64,000 nucleotides of DNA, taken from positions 26,391,608 to 26,455,607 of the forward strand of contig CAMGYJ010000010.1 of the NCBI GenBank assembly GCA_946122785.1. The letters run 5' to 3'. Shown one piece after another: positions 1 to 10,965 of this stretch; the first letter of the stretch is position 1; each line of letters begins with the position of its first letter. The translations under genes and the position numbers were made by a program. This DNA comes from Linum tenue. Its lineage: Eukaryota; Streptophyta; Magnoliopsida; Malpighiales; Linaceae. The notes below the pieces were generated by a model that made no database searches, was not told the DNA's origin, and was given only the letters and a program-made list of their open reading frames with translations.

Positions 1-810
1 ATCCACCCCCAGTTCGATTAAAATTCTGTATTTGTCGTTTTCTTCCTTCGACCAAAACCAACCCTAAATATCACTAATAAGAAGGCCAGAGATTGACCTG
101 GAACAAAAAGCTTCACGTGACACTAAAATAATATAACGACAATACAAGAACCTTGTGGTGTAATTTAAGAACCTTGTGGTGTACTTTTGAAGAAACATGT
201 GGTGTGCTTTATGTGAATTATGGTGTGTTTTCATAAACTTGTGGTCCGCTTTGTGGGACTTGTGACGTGCTTTAAGAAACTTGTGAAAATTCTATGTCAG
301 TTGTATGAGATCGCGGAATGCATCACGAATCTAAGGACAATAAACTTGAATAACCATACAATTGTACATTTACCGAAGACGACTCGATTGGTAGTAGTGA
401 ATGGGGGCAATGGATTGTCGGTATGGAGAAGGCGGAGGCGGGAGAGGGTGTGAGGTTGAGAGAGATGGAAGAGAGAAACAAGAGAGAAAGAGCACAAGCT
501 AGACAGAGGCAGAGAATGGGTTGGTGGTTTGAGCGAAGAAGAAAAGGGTTGCCTCATTTGGGATGGGTCAATAAGGAGTAAACCGAGCGGCTGAACCGAT
601 TGACAAAACAAGACTGCAATGTGAATTTTGTGAGTTAAGAGATGCGTATTGTAATTTACATGGTAATTAATAACCCATTACACAGAAAAACGGATCCAGA
701 GTTTAGCTGACCGTCTAGATCGAGCGTACGTGGTGATTAGGTGGTGTACGATATACACCATTTTTTAGGGGTGTACGATAGAAGTCACTATATATATATA
801 TATATGGTTC
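1..810. other. Intergenic, no gene recognised
   Basis: No coding region can be supported. Bases 150-290 hold loose repeats of a TTGTGGTGTG-like phrase that recurs in variant form near 59260-59390. Bases 425-560 are purine-rich. A short run of TA dinucleotides at 788-805 precedes the foldback element. Confidence 0.6.
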
Positions 811-1202
811 AGGCTAGCGTACGCCCGGGCGTACGCTAACCTAGCGTACGCCCCATTGAGTTTTGCTATATAGATCATGAATTAATCGGAGTTTGGGGCA
901 TGATACTATACCCTAACCTCTAATGGGTGAACCCCAGTCCCTAATTTTCTAACCCAAACCATGAGGTTCGTTTAATCTTAAAATGAAAACCAATGAAAAT
1001 TTTGACGAATCAGAATTGTTGATTTTCATTTTTAAGATTAAACGAATCTCGTGCTTTGGATTAGTGAATTGGGGACTGGGATTCACCCATTAGGGGTTAG
1101 GGTATAGTATCATGTCCCAAACTCCGATTAATTCTTTGTCTAAATAGGAAAACTCAATGGGGCGTAAGGTAGGCTAGCGTACGCCCGGATGTACGCTAGC
1201 CT
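811..1202. mobile_element. Foldback MITE, near-palindromic, in a TA microsatellite
   Basis: The left half (GGCTAGCGTACGCCCGGGCG at 812, followed by CCCCATTGAGTTTTGCTATA and an internal segment ending ACGAATCAGAATT) is repeated as reverse complement in the right half, ending GTACGCTAGCC at 1202. Arms are about 190 bp with only a short centre. It lies between TA runs (788-805 and 1208-1246), so a TA target duplication is likely but cannot be proven. A truncated second piece lies at 1248-1312. Confidence 0.8.
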
Positions 1203-1203
1203 T

Positions 1204-1247
<44 letters not shown>

Positions 1248-1251
<4 letters not shown>

Positions 1252-1312
1252 CCCTAACCTCTAATGGGTGAACATCAGACTCGTACATCCGGCGTACGCT
1301 AGCCTTTGCCAT
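1248..1312. mobile_element. Truncated piece of the same foldback MITE
   Basis: It repeats two non-adjacent parts of the 811-1202 element: an internal segment (ATACCCTAACCTCTAATGGG) joined to the terminal GGCGTACGCTAGCCTTTGCC. It sits between two TA runs, consistent with an internal deletion derivative or a slippage product. Confidence 0.6.
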
Positions 1313-1369
1313 ATATATATATATATATATATATAGGAGTTCTACGGTACCCAGGGTATATATATATAT

Positions 1370-2170
1370 GGTGATGACTTCTACGGTGTCCAGGGAAAAT
1401 TCCGGGTACGGGTACCTTGGCCGATCTTAACCATTCATTTTCAATCTCCACGGCTCACGTTTGTTAAACCTAACTGCGCCACTAAATAACTAAACAAATT
1501 ACAAAAAGCCTCCTGCCGCGTTATGTTTGTTTTCATCCTAGTCCAACTAACGGGCCCGATTAAATTATATAACCCAATTGGGTAGACCCACTGCCGCCCT
1601 AACCAATTTCCAGTCTCCCTAACCAATTACACGATCCCTCTCTCGTCTTGGAGGGACTCCCCTTCACAGTTCCAAGAGAAGCTCCCCATCCAATTTGAAC
1701 TCCCCATCCAATTACACGATCCCTCTTTCTAACACGATTACGGCGACCATGTCTATTATTGTGTTCATCAAACTTTTCATCTGCAAAAGAACCCTTGAAA
1801 GAGGTTTGCTAACCCTAGAGTTCATGTGACTAGTGCTTTGTCATCTTGTCTTAGCGTTATTGTGATTTTCTCGAACCTTATATCTCTCAGTGAAATTCAG
1901 GTTTCCTGATATGTAGTGTTCGTCTCGCCCACAGGATTGAGGAAGAAGATGAAGAACACATAATTTGATTCGAATCGGATGGAGAGGTCTCCTTAGTTTG
2001 TGTTTATGTATTAACGGTGCGTTTAGGAGTAATTCTAGTTGGACTGGGTCTGATCATTGATTTTTGGAGGCTTTTAAATAACATTCAAACGTGGGCTTGT
2101 ACATGACCCATGCAATATTCAAAAGTGGGCCTGGAACGTGCGAGCCCATTTGTTTTCTCCTGCGGTATCA
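1370..2170 (+). repeat. Left inverted end of element A
   Basis: It matches the reverse complement of 16180-16968. Landmarks in order are CCAGGG...TCCGGGTACG, GATTAAATTATAT, CCGCCCTAACCAATTTC, TCGTCTTGGAGGG, ATTGAGGAAGAAGATGAAGA, TTCGAATCGGATGGAGAGGT and TGTATTAACGGTGCGTTTAG. Several gaps separate the matching blocks. The first 21 bp resemble a fragment just outside at 1336-1356 (GGAGTTCTACGGTACCCAGG). Confidence 0.75.
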
Positions 2171-2404
2171 ATTCGTGCGCCAACCCTAGTTTAACTAGCT
2201 TTACTTACCCTAGTTTAACCTACACGAGTTAACATCATCATTACTACATATCTTCCGAAATCTTCTAACTCTTGACATTCCAGACTCAACCGTCTCCATC
2301 ACACTCACGTCTCCACACTCAACCCCCACGATCACTTTTTCTTACACCTACAATCTCTCTTTCCTCCATCTTCACCTTCCCTTGTTCCTTCTTCCTCTGA
2401 CTCC

Positions 2405-3277
2405 ATGGCAAACAAAGGTAAATCGTTTGCGGAAATGGGCATACTATCTCTATCAAACGACGACTGTCGATCCACCCCAAGTCTCGGGGACTATCTTTCA
2501 TTCACAAGCAAGACATCTATCGTGGCCGAGTACGAGTTCATCCACCTGAGTCCTTTCCCTCAAGAAGTGAAGATGTTAATTAAAAATCTTGGCTGGGAAA
2601 AGTTCTTTGATCTCCGGAGTCGAGGAAGCACCAGTTACTGCCCGCATGTGGTGAGGAAGTTCTACCACAATTTAGAGCTGTTTGGTCCCTGCGATTCTCA
2701 TCTCGTGTCGATCTTCCTGGGTTATAGAGTCTGCTTCCAGCCTCATCAGTTTGCTGAGATCCTCGATCTCCCCGCCGCAGGACACCCCATTGATAGCAGA
2801 AGCGATCTTGGGCGGCTGTACGATTTTGAGTTTGAAGTTGAACTGGCGAAACTGACGAAGGGGCGCATCCAGGCTTCTTTCCTCCCAGATCCTCTTCGAT
2901 TCCTCCACTGGATGATCGTCAACTGCTTCATGCCAAGGTACCGGTGTCAATCGATAATTCGTAAACTTGACCTGTTTATCCTTGTGCAAGCTCAAAGAGG
3001 TGTTCCTGTTAACCTCGCATCTCTCATGTGCCTGAACATGGTTGAGGCTGCTCCTAGAGGGGAGAACTGGTACACTGCCTTTCCATATGCCACCTTCTTG
3101 ACCACCTTTCTTGGAAGGGTTGGGATGGATATGGGGGTTTATGCTAAGGAGGACCAGTGCGCCTATTTGCCAGTCTACCGTATCGCCGAATTGACCAATA
3201 CTTTTATTGACCTTGGGCATACGGAGCATGAAGAGACCCCTGAGGCATCCTCAAGCAAACGTCCTCGGCTTACATGA
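2405..3277 (+). CDS. Plant-transposon-protein-domain protein, 290 aa
   Basis: An uninterrupted 290-residue reading frame starts at an ATG in good plant context (CCATGGCA). The middle matches my recollection of the plant-specific putative plant transposon protein domain (Pfam PF20167 type): a W-x-x-F block near residue 65, VVRKFYHNL near 83, LHWMIVNCFMPR near 172, the GVPVNL stretch near 200 and FPYATFLTTFL near 228. The C-terminus SSSKRPRLT looks like a nuclear localisation signal. Proteins of this family lie inside plant transposons and have no established biochemical role. It is the first gene inside the left end of element A and the only one there with no lesion. An unspliced single exon is unlike the two neighbouring element genes. 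The large minus-strand frame over 2672-3229 is a shadow. Confidence 0.7.
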   Translation: MANKGKSFAEMGILSLSNDDCRSTPSLGDYLSFTSKTSIVAEYEFIHLSPFPQEVKMLIKNLGWEKFFDLRSRGSTSYCPHVVRKFYHNLELFGPCDSHLVSIFLGYRVCFQPHQFAEILDLPAAGHPIDSRSDLGRLYDFEFEVELAKLTKGRIQASFLPDPLRFLHWMIVNCFMPRYRCQSIIRKLDLFILVQAQRGVPVNLASLMCLNMVEAAPRGENWYTAFPYATFLTTFLGRVGMDMGVYAKEDQCAYLPVYRIAELTNTFIDLGHTEHEETPEASSSKRPRLT

Positions 3278-4215
3278 GAGTCGATTGATGCAGGGCGGGG
3301 TGGAGCGTTGGAGCAGCAAAGGGGCCAACATTGGATGTCTTTTGTTAAGAAGTTTACTGTAAGGCTTTGTTGTTTTTTTCAGTCTTTTTCTCCAGCACTC
3401 AAAACTGTCAGGTACTGAGGGGAGCCAGTACATCATCTGACTAGGAAAGTCTCCCATTTTTTTAATTATCCAGACAAATATTTTTCTATGCATGCAGTAT
3501 TTTGTGAATTTGCCATGGCTAATTTCCCTAAGACAGGTGACGAGATGCAGTAATGGTCATCCCTAAGCAAGGAGGTGCAATTGCATCCTACACTTGCTAT
3601 GATGTGAGAGAAGCTATTGCAACGGTGCAAATTTGGTTGCAATTGAAATTGGCCCACGAGTGGGGACTATTGATGAAATTGCAATGTTTTCTCAAAATTA
3701 TAGAAGTGGAAGTAGGGACTACCTATGAAATTGCAAATGAATTTCATTGGGGGAGATTTTAATCCGCTTTTGTTCTAAGCAGTTCCAATTAGGTCGAAGT
3801 AGGGACTACCTATAAAATTGCAATGTTTTCGAAAATTATGGTTTTATTTATATTTGGTCACAAGTATAGTGACGATGATAGGCGTGAATAGTATGGATAT
3901 GGCTTGATTATAATGATTTTTTTAATCTATGGTGATTTTTCCCCTTTTTCATCAAGACTCATGCTTCTTTTATCCCCCTGTGGATCTATCATGCTTCGTT
4001 TATAGTAAAATATCCTTTTAATTATACACAATAAAGAATCCATTAATTATGTATGCCTTTTTATTGTATCTATTACTACAATGAATTCTCTGACTAAAAG
4101 GGGAGTGAAAACATCGTTGGTGGAAATTCAAGGAATGGAAGCCTTTCCATATCCTAGGAACATTAAATTAATTACATAAGAATTTTCTATCTGCCTTGTA
4201 CTGGGTTTGGTCATT
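3278..4215. other. Non-coding stretch inside element A
   Basis: Probable 3' region of the 290-aa gene, then AT-rich sequence without a convincing gene. A phrase GAAGTAGGGACTACCTAT with GAAATTGCAA/AAAATTGCAA after it occurs near 3708 and near 3796, indicating a short direct duplication of roughly 87 bp. Confidence 0.5.
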
Positions 4216-4378
4216 AATTATACTGATTGGGAGCCAATCAGTTTTACCTTTTGGGTTACCTATACATGAATGCAAATTTAATTATACGATTGGGAGCCAA
4301 TCAGTTTTACCTTTTGGGTTACCTATACATGAATGCAAATTTAATTATACGATTGGGAGCCAATCAGTTTAACTATAC
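4216..4378. repeat. 63-bp tandem repeat, about 2.5 copies
   Basis: GATTGGGAGCCAATCAGTTT recurs at 4225, 4288 and 4351, an exact 63-bp period. The unit contains the small palindrome TTGGGAGCCAA and the phrase TTTTGGGTTACCTATACATG. Confidence 0.9.
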
Positions 4379-4499
4379 ATGATCCCAATTAAACCTCTCT
4401 ACAAGATACAATGGCTTGAAGCCTTGAACAGACGCAACCTCACTCACAAGTTGGAAGCTGGAATTTTGGTGAAGTCCCTTTGCCATTTCCACGAAAAAA

Positions 4500-4690
4500 C
4501 AAACCAAACCAAACCAAATATAGAAAGCATTCACAATACCAAAAACCAAATATAGAAAGCATTCACCAAACCAAAAACCAAATATAAAAAGCATTCACCA
4601 AACCAAACCAAAAACCAAATATAAAAAGCATTCACCAAACCAAAAACAAATATAAAAACCAAAAATAAAAAGCATTCACCGAACCAAATA
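4500..4690. repeat. A-rich imperfect tandem array
   Basis: Repeated variants of AAACCAAATATAAAAAGCATTCACC form a low-complexity array. On the minus strand it gives spurious F/W/Y-rich reading frames. It lies just downstream of the Ulp1-like gene. Confidence 0.8.
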
Positions 4691-4765
4691 AAAAACGGTT
4701 GTCCATCATCCTGAGAAAAAAAAAACATAACTGTTGTCCATCATCTTGAAAACTAAAACGCAAAA

Positions 4766-7649
4766 TCAGGTTGTTCTTGGGCTCGTTGACTGGGTTTCCT
4801 TGTGCTCTTCTCTTTCCTTTTTCCTCCTTTCATGGGTTTTCTTGTACTCTTCCACTTAGGGGTGGGCATCGGTTCGGTTCGGTCAAAACCGAACCGGAAT
4901 GGAGCATACCGGATCCCCGATTTCATCTCAACCCCAAACCGAATTCGAACCGGAATATATTTCAGTTCGGACCATCCGAACCGAAATATATTCCGGTTCG
5001 GTCCGGTTTTAATGCTCAACCCGAAACCCTTCCTTCCTTTTGACTTCTAATCTGCCTTCTGCAAGACTGCAACCCCTCTCACTTTCTTTTTCCTTTTTCG
5101 ACAGATCCATTCCCCTCTCTCTCCCTTTCCATTCATTTTCTACCCCTCCAATTCTTTATCTCTCCTTTTTTCCAATCTTCCCCGTACAACATCACACCAC
5201 CAAAATCAATTCAAACCCAGATGGAGGGGAGGAAGGGAAGTGGCTATGACGGCAAGGAGTAACGACGAGAGAGAAGGAAGGGAAGCGGTACGCCGCCGTC
5301 GTGTTCGCTCCGCAAGCCGCCTTCGGATCTGCTCTGCCCACTCCACAAGCCGCCGTTGAGCACGTCGCCGCCAAGATGTCAACACCAGAATCGTCGGTGG
5401 TAGATCTCCTTTCCTCTCCTCCCCTGGCTGAGGGCAACCTGCTTCAGATCGGCTCCAGTTGCAACGCCGCTCAAGGATTGGGATATCTTGACTCGGATTC
5501 TCTTCTCTAGGCAGCAACGGCGAGAGATGATAGGTGAGAGATGGTCTTTGTTGGTTGTCTGCAGAGAGAGGTGAGAGGGGTCATGGGCTAGGGTTGTGAT
5601 TCATTATTTGGATTTTGGGCTCAGGAAGGTAAGTCTTTTGGGCTTGTTGGGGGACTTGGCTATGATGATTATTGGGCTGGGCAGCATATTTCGGTTTGTC
5701 GGTTCGAAATTCGGAACCTCGGTTCGGTCAAAAGAACCCTGGTTTCCGAATTTGGCACATTCTCATTCCGAATTCCGAACCGAATAACAATAATTCGGTT
5801 TCGGTTCGGTTTAAATCGGGTTCGGTCCGGTTCGGTTTGGGTTTACCAAACCGTGTGCCCACCCCTACTTCCACTGCAGCTTCAACTTGAGGTGCAACTC
5901 TTCTTGCTTCCGTGAGCACCATATGCCTTATGTAGTTCATGGGCTCTCGAACAAGGTACAAAGCGATCTGCATCCTCCTCACTTGAGTGCATGGCTATCA
6001 ACATCAACAAACATGGTGCTTACCGCATGATTCAAAAATAACAATCAATTGTGGTTTTCTAATATGCGAATTAGAATTGTCTTTACCCAAATATAAGAGG
6101 AGTCCCAGCTTGCGCCATACATCCACATGCATACCCAGACTCCACTGTCAGACCTACATAAAATAAAAGCATTGCGTGATAAGAACCAAGTTGATAAGTC
6201 GTTGTTTAATATCACAAAAAAATGGGCATACTTACCGATGAAGTTGTTCTTGATCCTTTGAAGGATTTGGGTACGAAAACTCCGCAATCCTTGGTGGCGA
6301 AAATCCCGGACCTTGTTCACGATAGAGAATCTTCCACAAGGCTTGCATAAAGCTCATTTGTACAAATTAAGAAACGTTTGTACTTAGAAAGAGTTATTTA
6401 CATTTTTTTGCGTTATAACGGCACAATGTCACAAATTTACCATTGTTTGAACAGATTGTAGTCGAAAGGAATTGCGGTCTTCATTTGGTTGTGGATCCAA
6501 GATATGGACTTCTTCCTTGTCCAACTTAATGACAGCCAAGTACCAATGGGCATTATCTCTCATCGGAACACACACCTACATATGCGGAAATTGTCAACAC
6601 GTATTAAAAAAATAAACTGCAAACCATGTAATACTTATTAAGACAAACAGTTTACCTTGTTCACCATATTGGTTCGACTAAGGAATTTTGATTCGTATAG
6701 GTCTAATGCCATCTTGGGTGTTATTCCACATGAAATCACTAGTTCCTGCCCATGTGGTAGTTGCACAATTGAAATTTTGTCAACACAATATGATTCACGT
6801 TAAAAAAACATGTGTTGTAATTTTTTTGGTGAGAGGAAATTGTCATTAAGTATAATCGGACCACAACCTGTAGTTCAGCAGGCAGATAGCACACTCCTTT
6901 TCCGTCCTTGGAATTTGTCCACAACTCTTCTAGAGTCAAGTGGCAGGCCATCGCTGTTATAACCTAATATAACATGGACAAAAAACACTTCATGATACTA
7001 TCGAGTTGTTATAAAATAATTCTACGTAGAAAGCATTGATAGTGGACAAACAAAACAAAATTTTGGAGTTCCGTTGATTACTTCAGCATCTACGAATGAG
7101 CGAGGGCTTAAGGACCACAATGACTTCCTCGTACAAGAGTTGTTAGAGGTTTTGACCAATACTTCGTCAGGTGGCAGATGGGCTAAAAATATATAGTGAG
7201 CAAGCTGGATTTGCTCATCATCGTATTCCATAGGGGTAGGTAGCTTAAACTTCAAAACAACCTGGAATAGGGGCCACAAATAAACACGAGTTGAAATGCA
7301 TTCGTTATGACGGAATAACGGCAAAGAACACTTCAATGGCAAACATGGCACCTTTATTACCTTGTTAACAGAAGGTAGACAAATACTTTTTCCATTTGGC
7401 TTCTTTGGTGTGACCTCAGAGTCAGATTCATCGTCCGAAATAAAAACGATGACTGAAGCAGGAGTGGGTGGAGTGCTTACACCTTTGGGTATCCTTGGTT
7501 TCTTTGTTGGAGTCACAAATTCGGCTGTCTCCTACAATGACAGTGAACCTGCGATTAATAAATTAACTAGAATGAATTTCAATTGTAAAAAGAGCTATTA
7601 TACATACCACAAGCTTGGACGTAGAGCGAGTAATTCTCCTATTTTCCAT
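4766..7649 (-). pseudogene. Ulp1/C48 protease-like gene, catalytic Cys replaced and last exon interrupted
   Basis: Multi-exon minus-strand gene. Exon 1 is 7608-7649 (ATG at 7649, starting MENRRITRST), exon 2 is 7361-7531 (acidic SDDESDSE), and exon 3 runs from 7261 down to about 7095. Further exons lie near 6890-6945, 6655-6740, 6440-6585, 6240-6350 and 6090-6160, and the last runs from about 5990 down. Splice sites are canonical where checked; the exon 3 to 4 junction is unsure. The C48 signature is clear: VPMRDNAHW with His at 6546-6548, VHILDP with Asp at 6495-6497, then SDSGVWVCMW where family members have D-C-G. The Cys codon is AGT (Ser) at 6144-6146, so deSUMOylase activity is not expected. 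The last exon is split by a hAT element (4857-5867); without it and one target copy the frame runs on to a TGA at 4766-4768. Ulp1-like genes are known passengers of some plant MULEs (Kaonashi type). Confidence 0.8.
4857..5867. mobile_element. Non-autonomous hAT element, 1011 bp, perfect 8-bp target duplication
   Basis: It starts TAGGGGTGGGCA and ends TGCCCACCCCTA, perfect 12-bp inverted repeats of hAT type. The 8-bp CTTCCACT stands immediately outside on both sides (4849-4856 and 5868-5875). Both subterminal regions (4870-5010 and 5690-5850) are packed with CGGTTCGG/CCGAACCG motifs, typical of hAT transposase binding arrays. The middle (5040-5560) is a pyrimidine-rich leader-like stretch followed by GC-richer sequence, possibly a captured host gene fragment. 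It encodes no transposase. It is inserted in the last exon of the Ulp1-like gene. Confidence 0.95.
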
Positions 7650-8213
7650 GTTGTGCCTCTAATCTAAGCTTTACTCTGTACTCAAAATCGCGGCAAAGAA
7701 GGATATGGAACCACTGCTCTACCGATGAAGGTTAATTATATATACAAGGTTAGGATAAATTGTGGCGCCATATTTTTTCCGCGGAAAAATAGTTAGGGTT
7801 TAGTCTAAGGTACATGAACTTGGGATAAACATGGGTAGATATTAAACCTAAAATTAAAAATATACTTTTTTCGATTGAATAAAGAATTGAGTGCTATTAG
7901 TAAATATTCGCTCATATTAATATTTGATCCTTCCCCATACACGTAGTACACAGCTAGAGTCAGCTGGCGTTTGGCTTTACTAAGAAAGGTTTTTCATTTT
8001 AAATATTTTCGTTATTTGTGAAAATGGTAAAGAAATCACTAAGATAAAGAACAGAAAGTTCAACTCGTTCCTACAAAAAATATAAGATATCACAAATCGT
8101 GTTATTAATGGGGATAATTATTAAGTGGCCCATTGAAGCATTAATTCGGCCATCATTCCCAGTAGGGTTTTGTAATCTACGTCCTTGGTTCCCCAAAATT
8201 TCCAGCCGTGACA
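7650..8213. promoter_or_regulatory. Divergent intergenic region between Ulp1-like gene and transposase
   Basis: About 560 bp separate the start codons of the two divergently transcribed genes, so both promoters must lie here. TATATATA occurs at 7737-7744 and a hairpin TTTTTTCCGCGGAAAAAT lies near 7772. No specific binding site can be assigned. Confidence 0.4.
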
Positions 8214-10965
8214 ATGACGTCGGAGGCAGACTCACCATTGACGTCGGAGGAAGTCCTAGTATTGACGTCGGAGGAAGTCCAAGAAAACGCTGATGCCGGA
8301 GCTAGTCACACCACCCAGGAAGATAATGTCGCCGATCTCATATTTCTACAGCCGGAAGATATTAAAAAAATGAAGTTCGATGATACAGAAGAAGCCTATG
8401 ATTTCTACATGGACTACGGGTTAGTCAAAGGCTTCGACATCAGAAAATCAGACATTGGTCGTGATAAGAACAAAGTTATGATATGGCGTGACTATGTATG
8501 CTCTGGCGAGGGAAAGAGGCGCATGAAGAGCACAGAACGAAAGAGAGAAGCAAGAGGGGAGACCAGATTTAACTGCAGAGCCAAGATGCGTGTTAAACAA
8601 GACAATGTCGATGGGAAGTGGTATGTGCACCAGTTTGATGATGTACACACACATGAAACGATCCCCAGAGAATATAGACACTACATGAAAGGGAAACGTC
8701 GTATGAGTGATGCAGTCAAAGCAGCGATAAATTTTAGAAGAGCTGCAGGTATGAAAACTTCTCAAATTGTGAATCTGGCCGTATCAGAAGCAGGAGGCTA
8801 CGACAATTTGGGGTACACGAGGAAGGATGCATATAATTATGTGGACAAAGATAGGAAAGAACAAATCGGTGAAGGTGATGCCGCAACAGCCCTAGCCTAC
8901 CTGCAAGCTAAATGCAGCGCGGACGAGCATTTCGTTATTGAACTAAAGAAGGATGACGACGACCGGCTTATTAACATTTTCTGGGCCGATAGTATTTCTG
9001 TTGCTGATTATGCATGCTTTGGAGAATTACTGTCATTCGATGCTACTTACAAAAGGAACATTTACCATATGCCTCTCGTGATTTTTTCAGGTACTTTTCC
9101 TTCACACATAGAATTATCCCGAGCATGCTAAAATAACCCTAGAAGTTTGCATAATCTAACTTTGTTTGAACTTTTTTAGGTGTCAACCACCATTCGCAAA
9201 CTTGCGTATTTGCATGTGCTTTCTTGGCTAACGAGAGAGAGGAAAATTATATTTGGGTGTTGGGAGCTTTGAAGAGAAGGCTAGGCGGTGTAGATCCCAA
9301 GACTGTTATTACAGATGGGGATAGAGCAATGCGTAATGCTATTCAGAAAGTATTTCCCGATGCAACACATCGTCTATGTTCCTGGCATATAGACAAGACT
9401 ATAACCAGAAATGTGAAGAATCATCTTACTTTTTTGCCCCGATGGAAGCATTTTGTGTCAGCTGACTGGGAACCTTCAGAATTCGAAGAAAAGTGGAAAT
9501 CAGTGGTTGAGGAATGCTCCCTTCAGCACAACAATTGGGTCTCCAATTTATTTGAGCAAAGACATGAATGAGGGTATGCATATTTGCGTTCGAAGTTCTT
9601 CGCAGGCTTGAGTACAACATCAAGATGTGAAGGACTGAACTCTCAACTTGCCAATTATATCGAGAAGGATAAAAATCTCCTCGAGTTCTTTATTCACTTT
9701 GATCGTTGGACTAGGGATATGAGGGAGAATGAGCGTCATGCTGATTTTGAATCCATTCATCGAGAACAAACCCTCACAAGCAATGTCTTAGTCTCACTTC
9801 AGAAGAGTGGAGCGGCGGTTTTCACAAAGAACGCATTCTTCTTATTCAGAGACGAGGTTGAAAAGTCGGCATGTTGCATAAGGTTGGAGACAGAGCGATC
9901 GGAAATTGAGCATGTGTACAAGGTCAAGGTGTCTGGCATGGATAAGGTTTTTCAAGTCACGTACGCAGTTGAACCCTTTGCAATGGAATGTAGTTGTAAT
10001 CACTACAATTATATGGGAATACCATGTCGTCATATGATTTTTGTACTGAAAGAAGAGAGCATACTAGAACTTCCTGAAGGCCTAGTACGTCGAAGATGGT
10101 CAAAGAAGCCGAAGACACTAGAGAGCTTGGAGGAACCGGGCAGACTAGATGAATCGCAACTTTTCGCATTGAGGTTTGCCATGACTAACACTTTTAAATT
10201 TTTTTTTTAATATTGGTTCGAAGCTAGGTGAACATTAATTTTACTCACTTTGTATAAAATCTTGTGTCAATCAGGTATGGTACTATTCAACAACACAGCT
10301 TACAACTAATGTTAAAAGGGGCAAAATCTAGTGAGTGCTTCAAGATTGCTCGTGAGGGAATTCAATCATTATGTGAAAAGTTGGACATGGTGGACACTGG
10401 CAACGTGGACATACCCGGCATTAATAGACCGAAGGCGAATGAAATTTTGTTGGACCCATTACAAGTCAAAGCTAAAGGTTCGGGGGCTAAAAAATCTAAA
10501 AGGAAGAAAGGAGAACCACGACAGTGTAGCAATTGAGGTGAATGGCGCCACTATAGGACCTGATGCCCACATCCTGTTGGCTACGTGAAGCCAACCTCAA
10601 ACGGTGATGCCCCGAATGATGGTGTTTCGGAAGAAGGTGGCGGTGGTGATGACACCGATGTTGATCCTCCCACCACTCAAGATCAGTCGGAAACAGTCCG
10701 GAAGAGAAGGCAAAAGCATTGCAGTAAGTGCGGTTCTACCAATCATAATGCAAGAACGTGTACTGGGTCTGGGCCATCCGATGATGAAAATGACGATGAC
10801 GACGATTATGAGCAACCTAGGGTAAGAATAAGATATAATTGTTCGTGTCTACACAATGCAGTTGCATCCAATATTTTTGTACGTCTAAAATCGTCGTTAT
10901 CGATTTTGCAGAAGAGGCCTGTTACAAGAAGTAGCAACCTAAGGATTGTTGAAAACTTGAAGTGA
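8214..10965 (+). pseudogene. FAR1-type MULE transposase with three in-frame TGA codons
   Basis: ATG at 8214. Exon 1 (to about 9091) encodes a TSEE-repeat N-terminus, then a FAR1-type DNA-binding domain (AYDFYMDYGLVKGF). It runs into the MULE transposase domain (FWADS, LLSFDATYKRN). Exon 2 (about 9181-10171) continues with VITDGDRAM, CSWHIDKT, CEGLNSQL and a SWIM zinc finger (CSCNHYNYMGIPCRH). Exon 3 begins near 10275 after an AATCAG acceptor and holds a basic stretch and two CX2CX4HX4C knuckles. A last exon (about 10910-10965) ends KRPVTRSSNL...ENLK. Lesions are TGA at 9569-9571 (family residue normally Trp) and TGAs at 10534-10536 and 10561-10563, which disrupt the first knuckle; the second knuckle (CSKCGSTNHNARTC) is intact. 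Domesticated FAR1/FRS factors share this architecture. The setting in element A and the stops favour a decayed transposase. Confidence 0.85.

Noticed and set aside
2672..3229. 185-aa minus-strand frame
   Set aside because: Lies wholly within the plus-strand 290-aa gene, has no domain signature and is explained as a shadow.
4216..4378. Regular 63-bp repeats (also 70-bp repeats at 13352-13550) as a CRISPR array
   Set aside because: Units are head-to-tail without variable spacers, only 2-3 copies, in plant DNA. They are simple tandem duplications.
9569..10563. TGA recoding in the transposase, since all three stops are TGA
   Set aside because: No recoding signal is visible, the first TGA is explained by a G-to-A change in a conserved Trp codon, and two stops in one knuckle fit decay.
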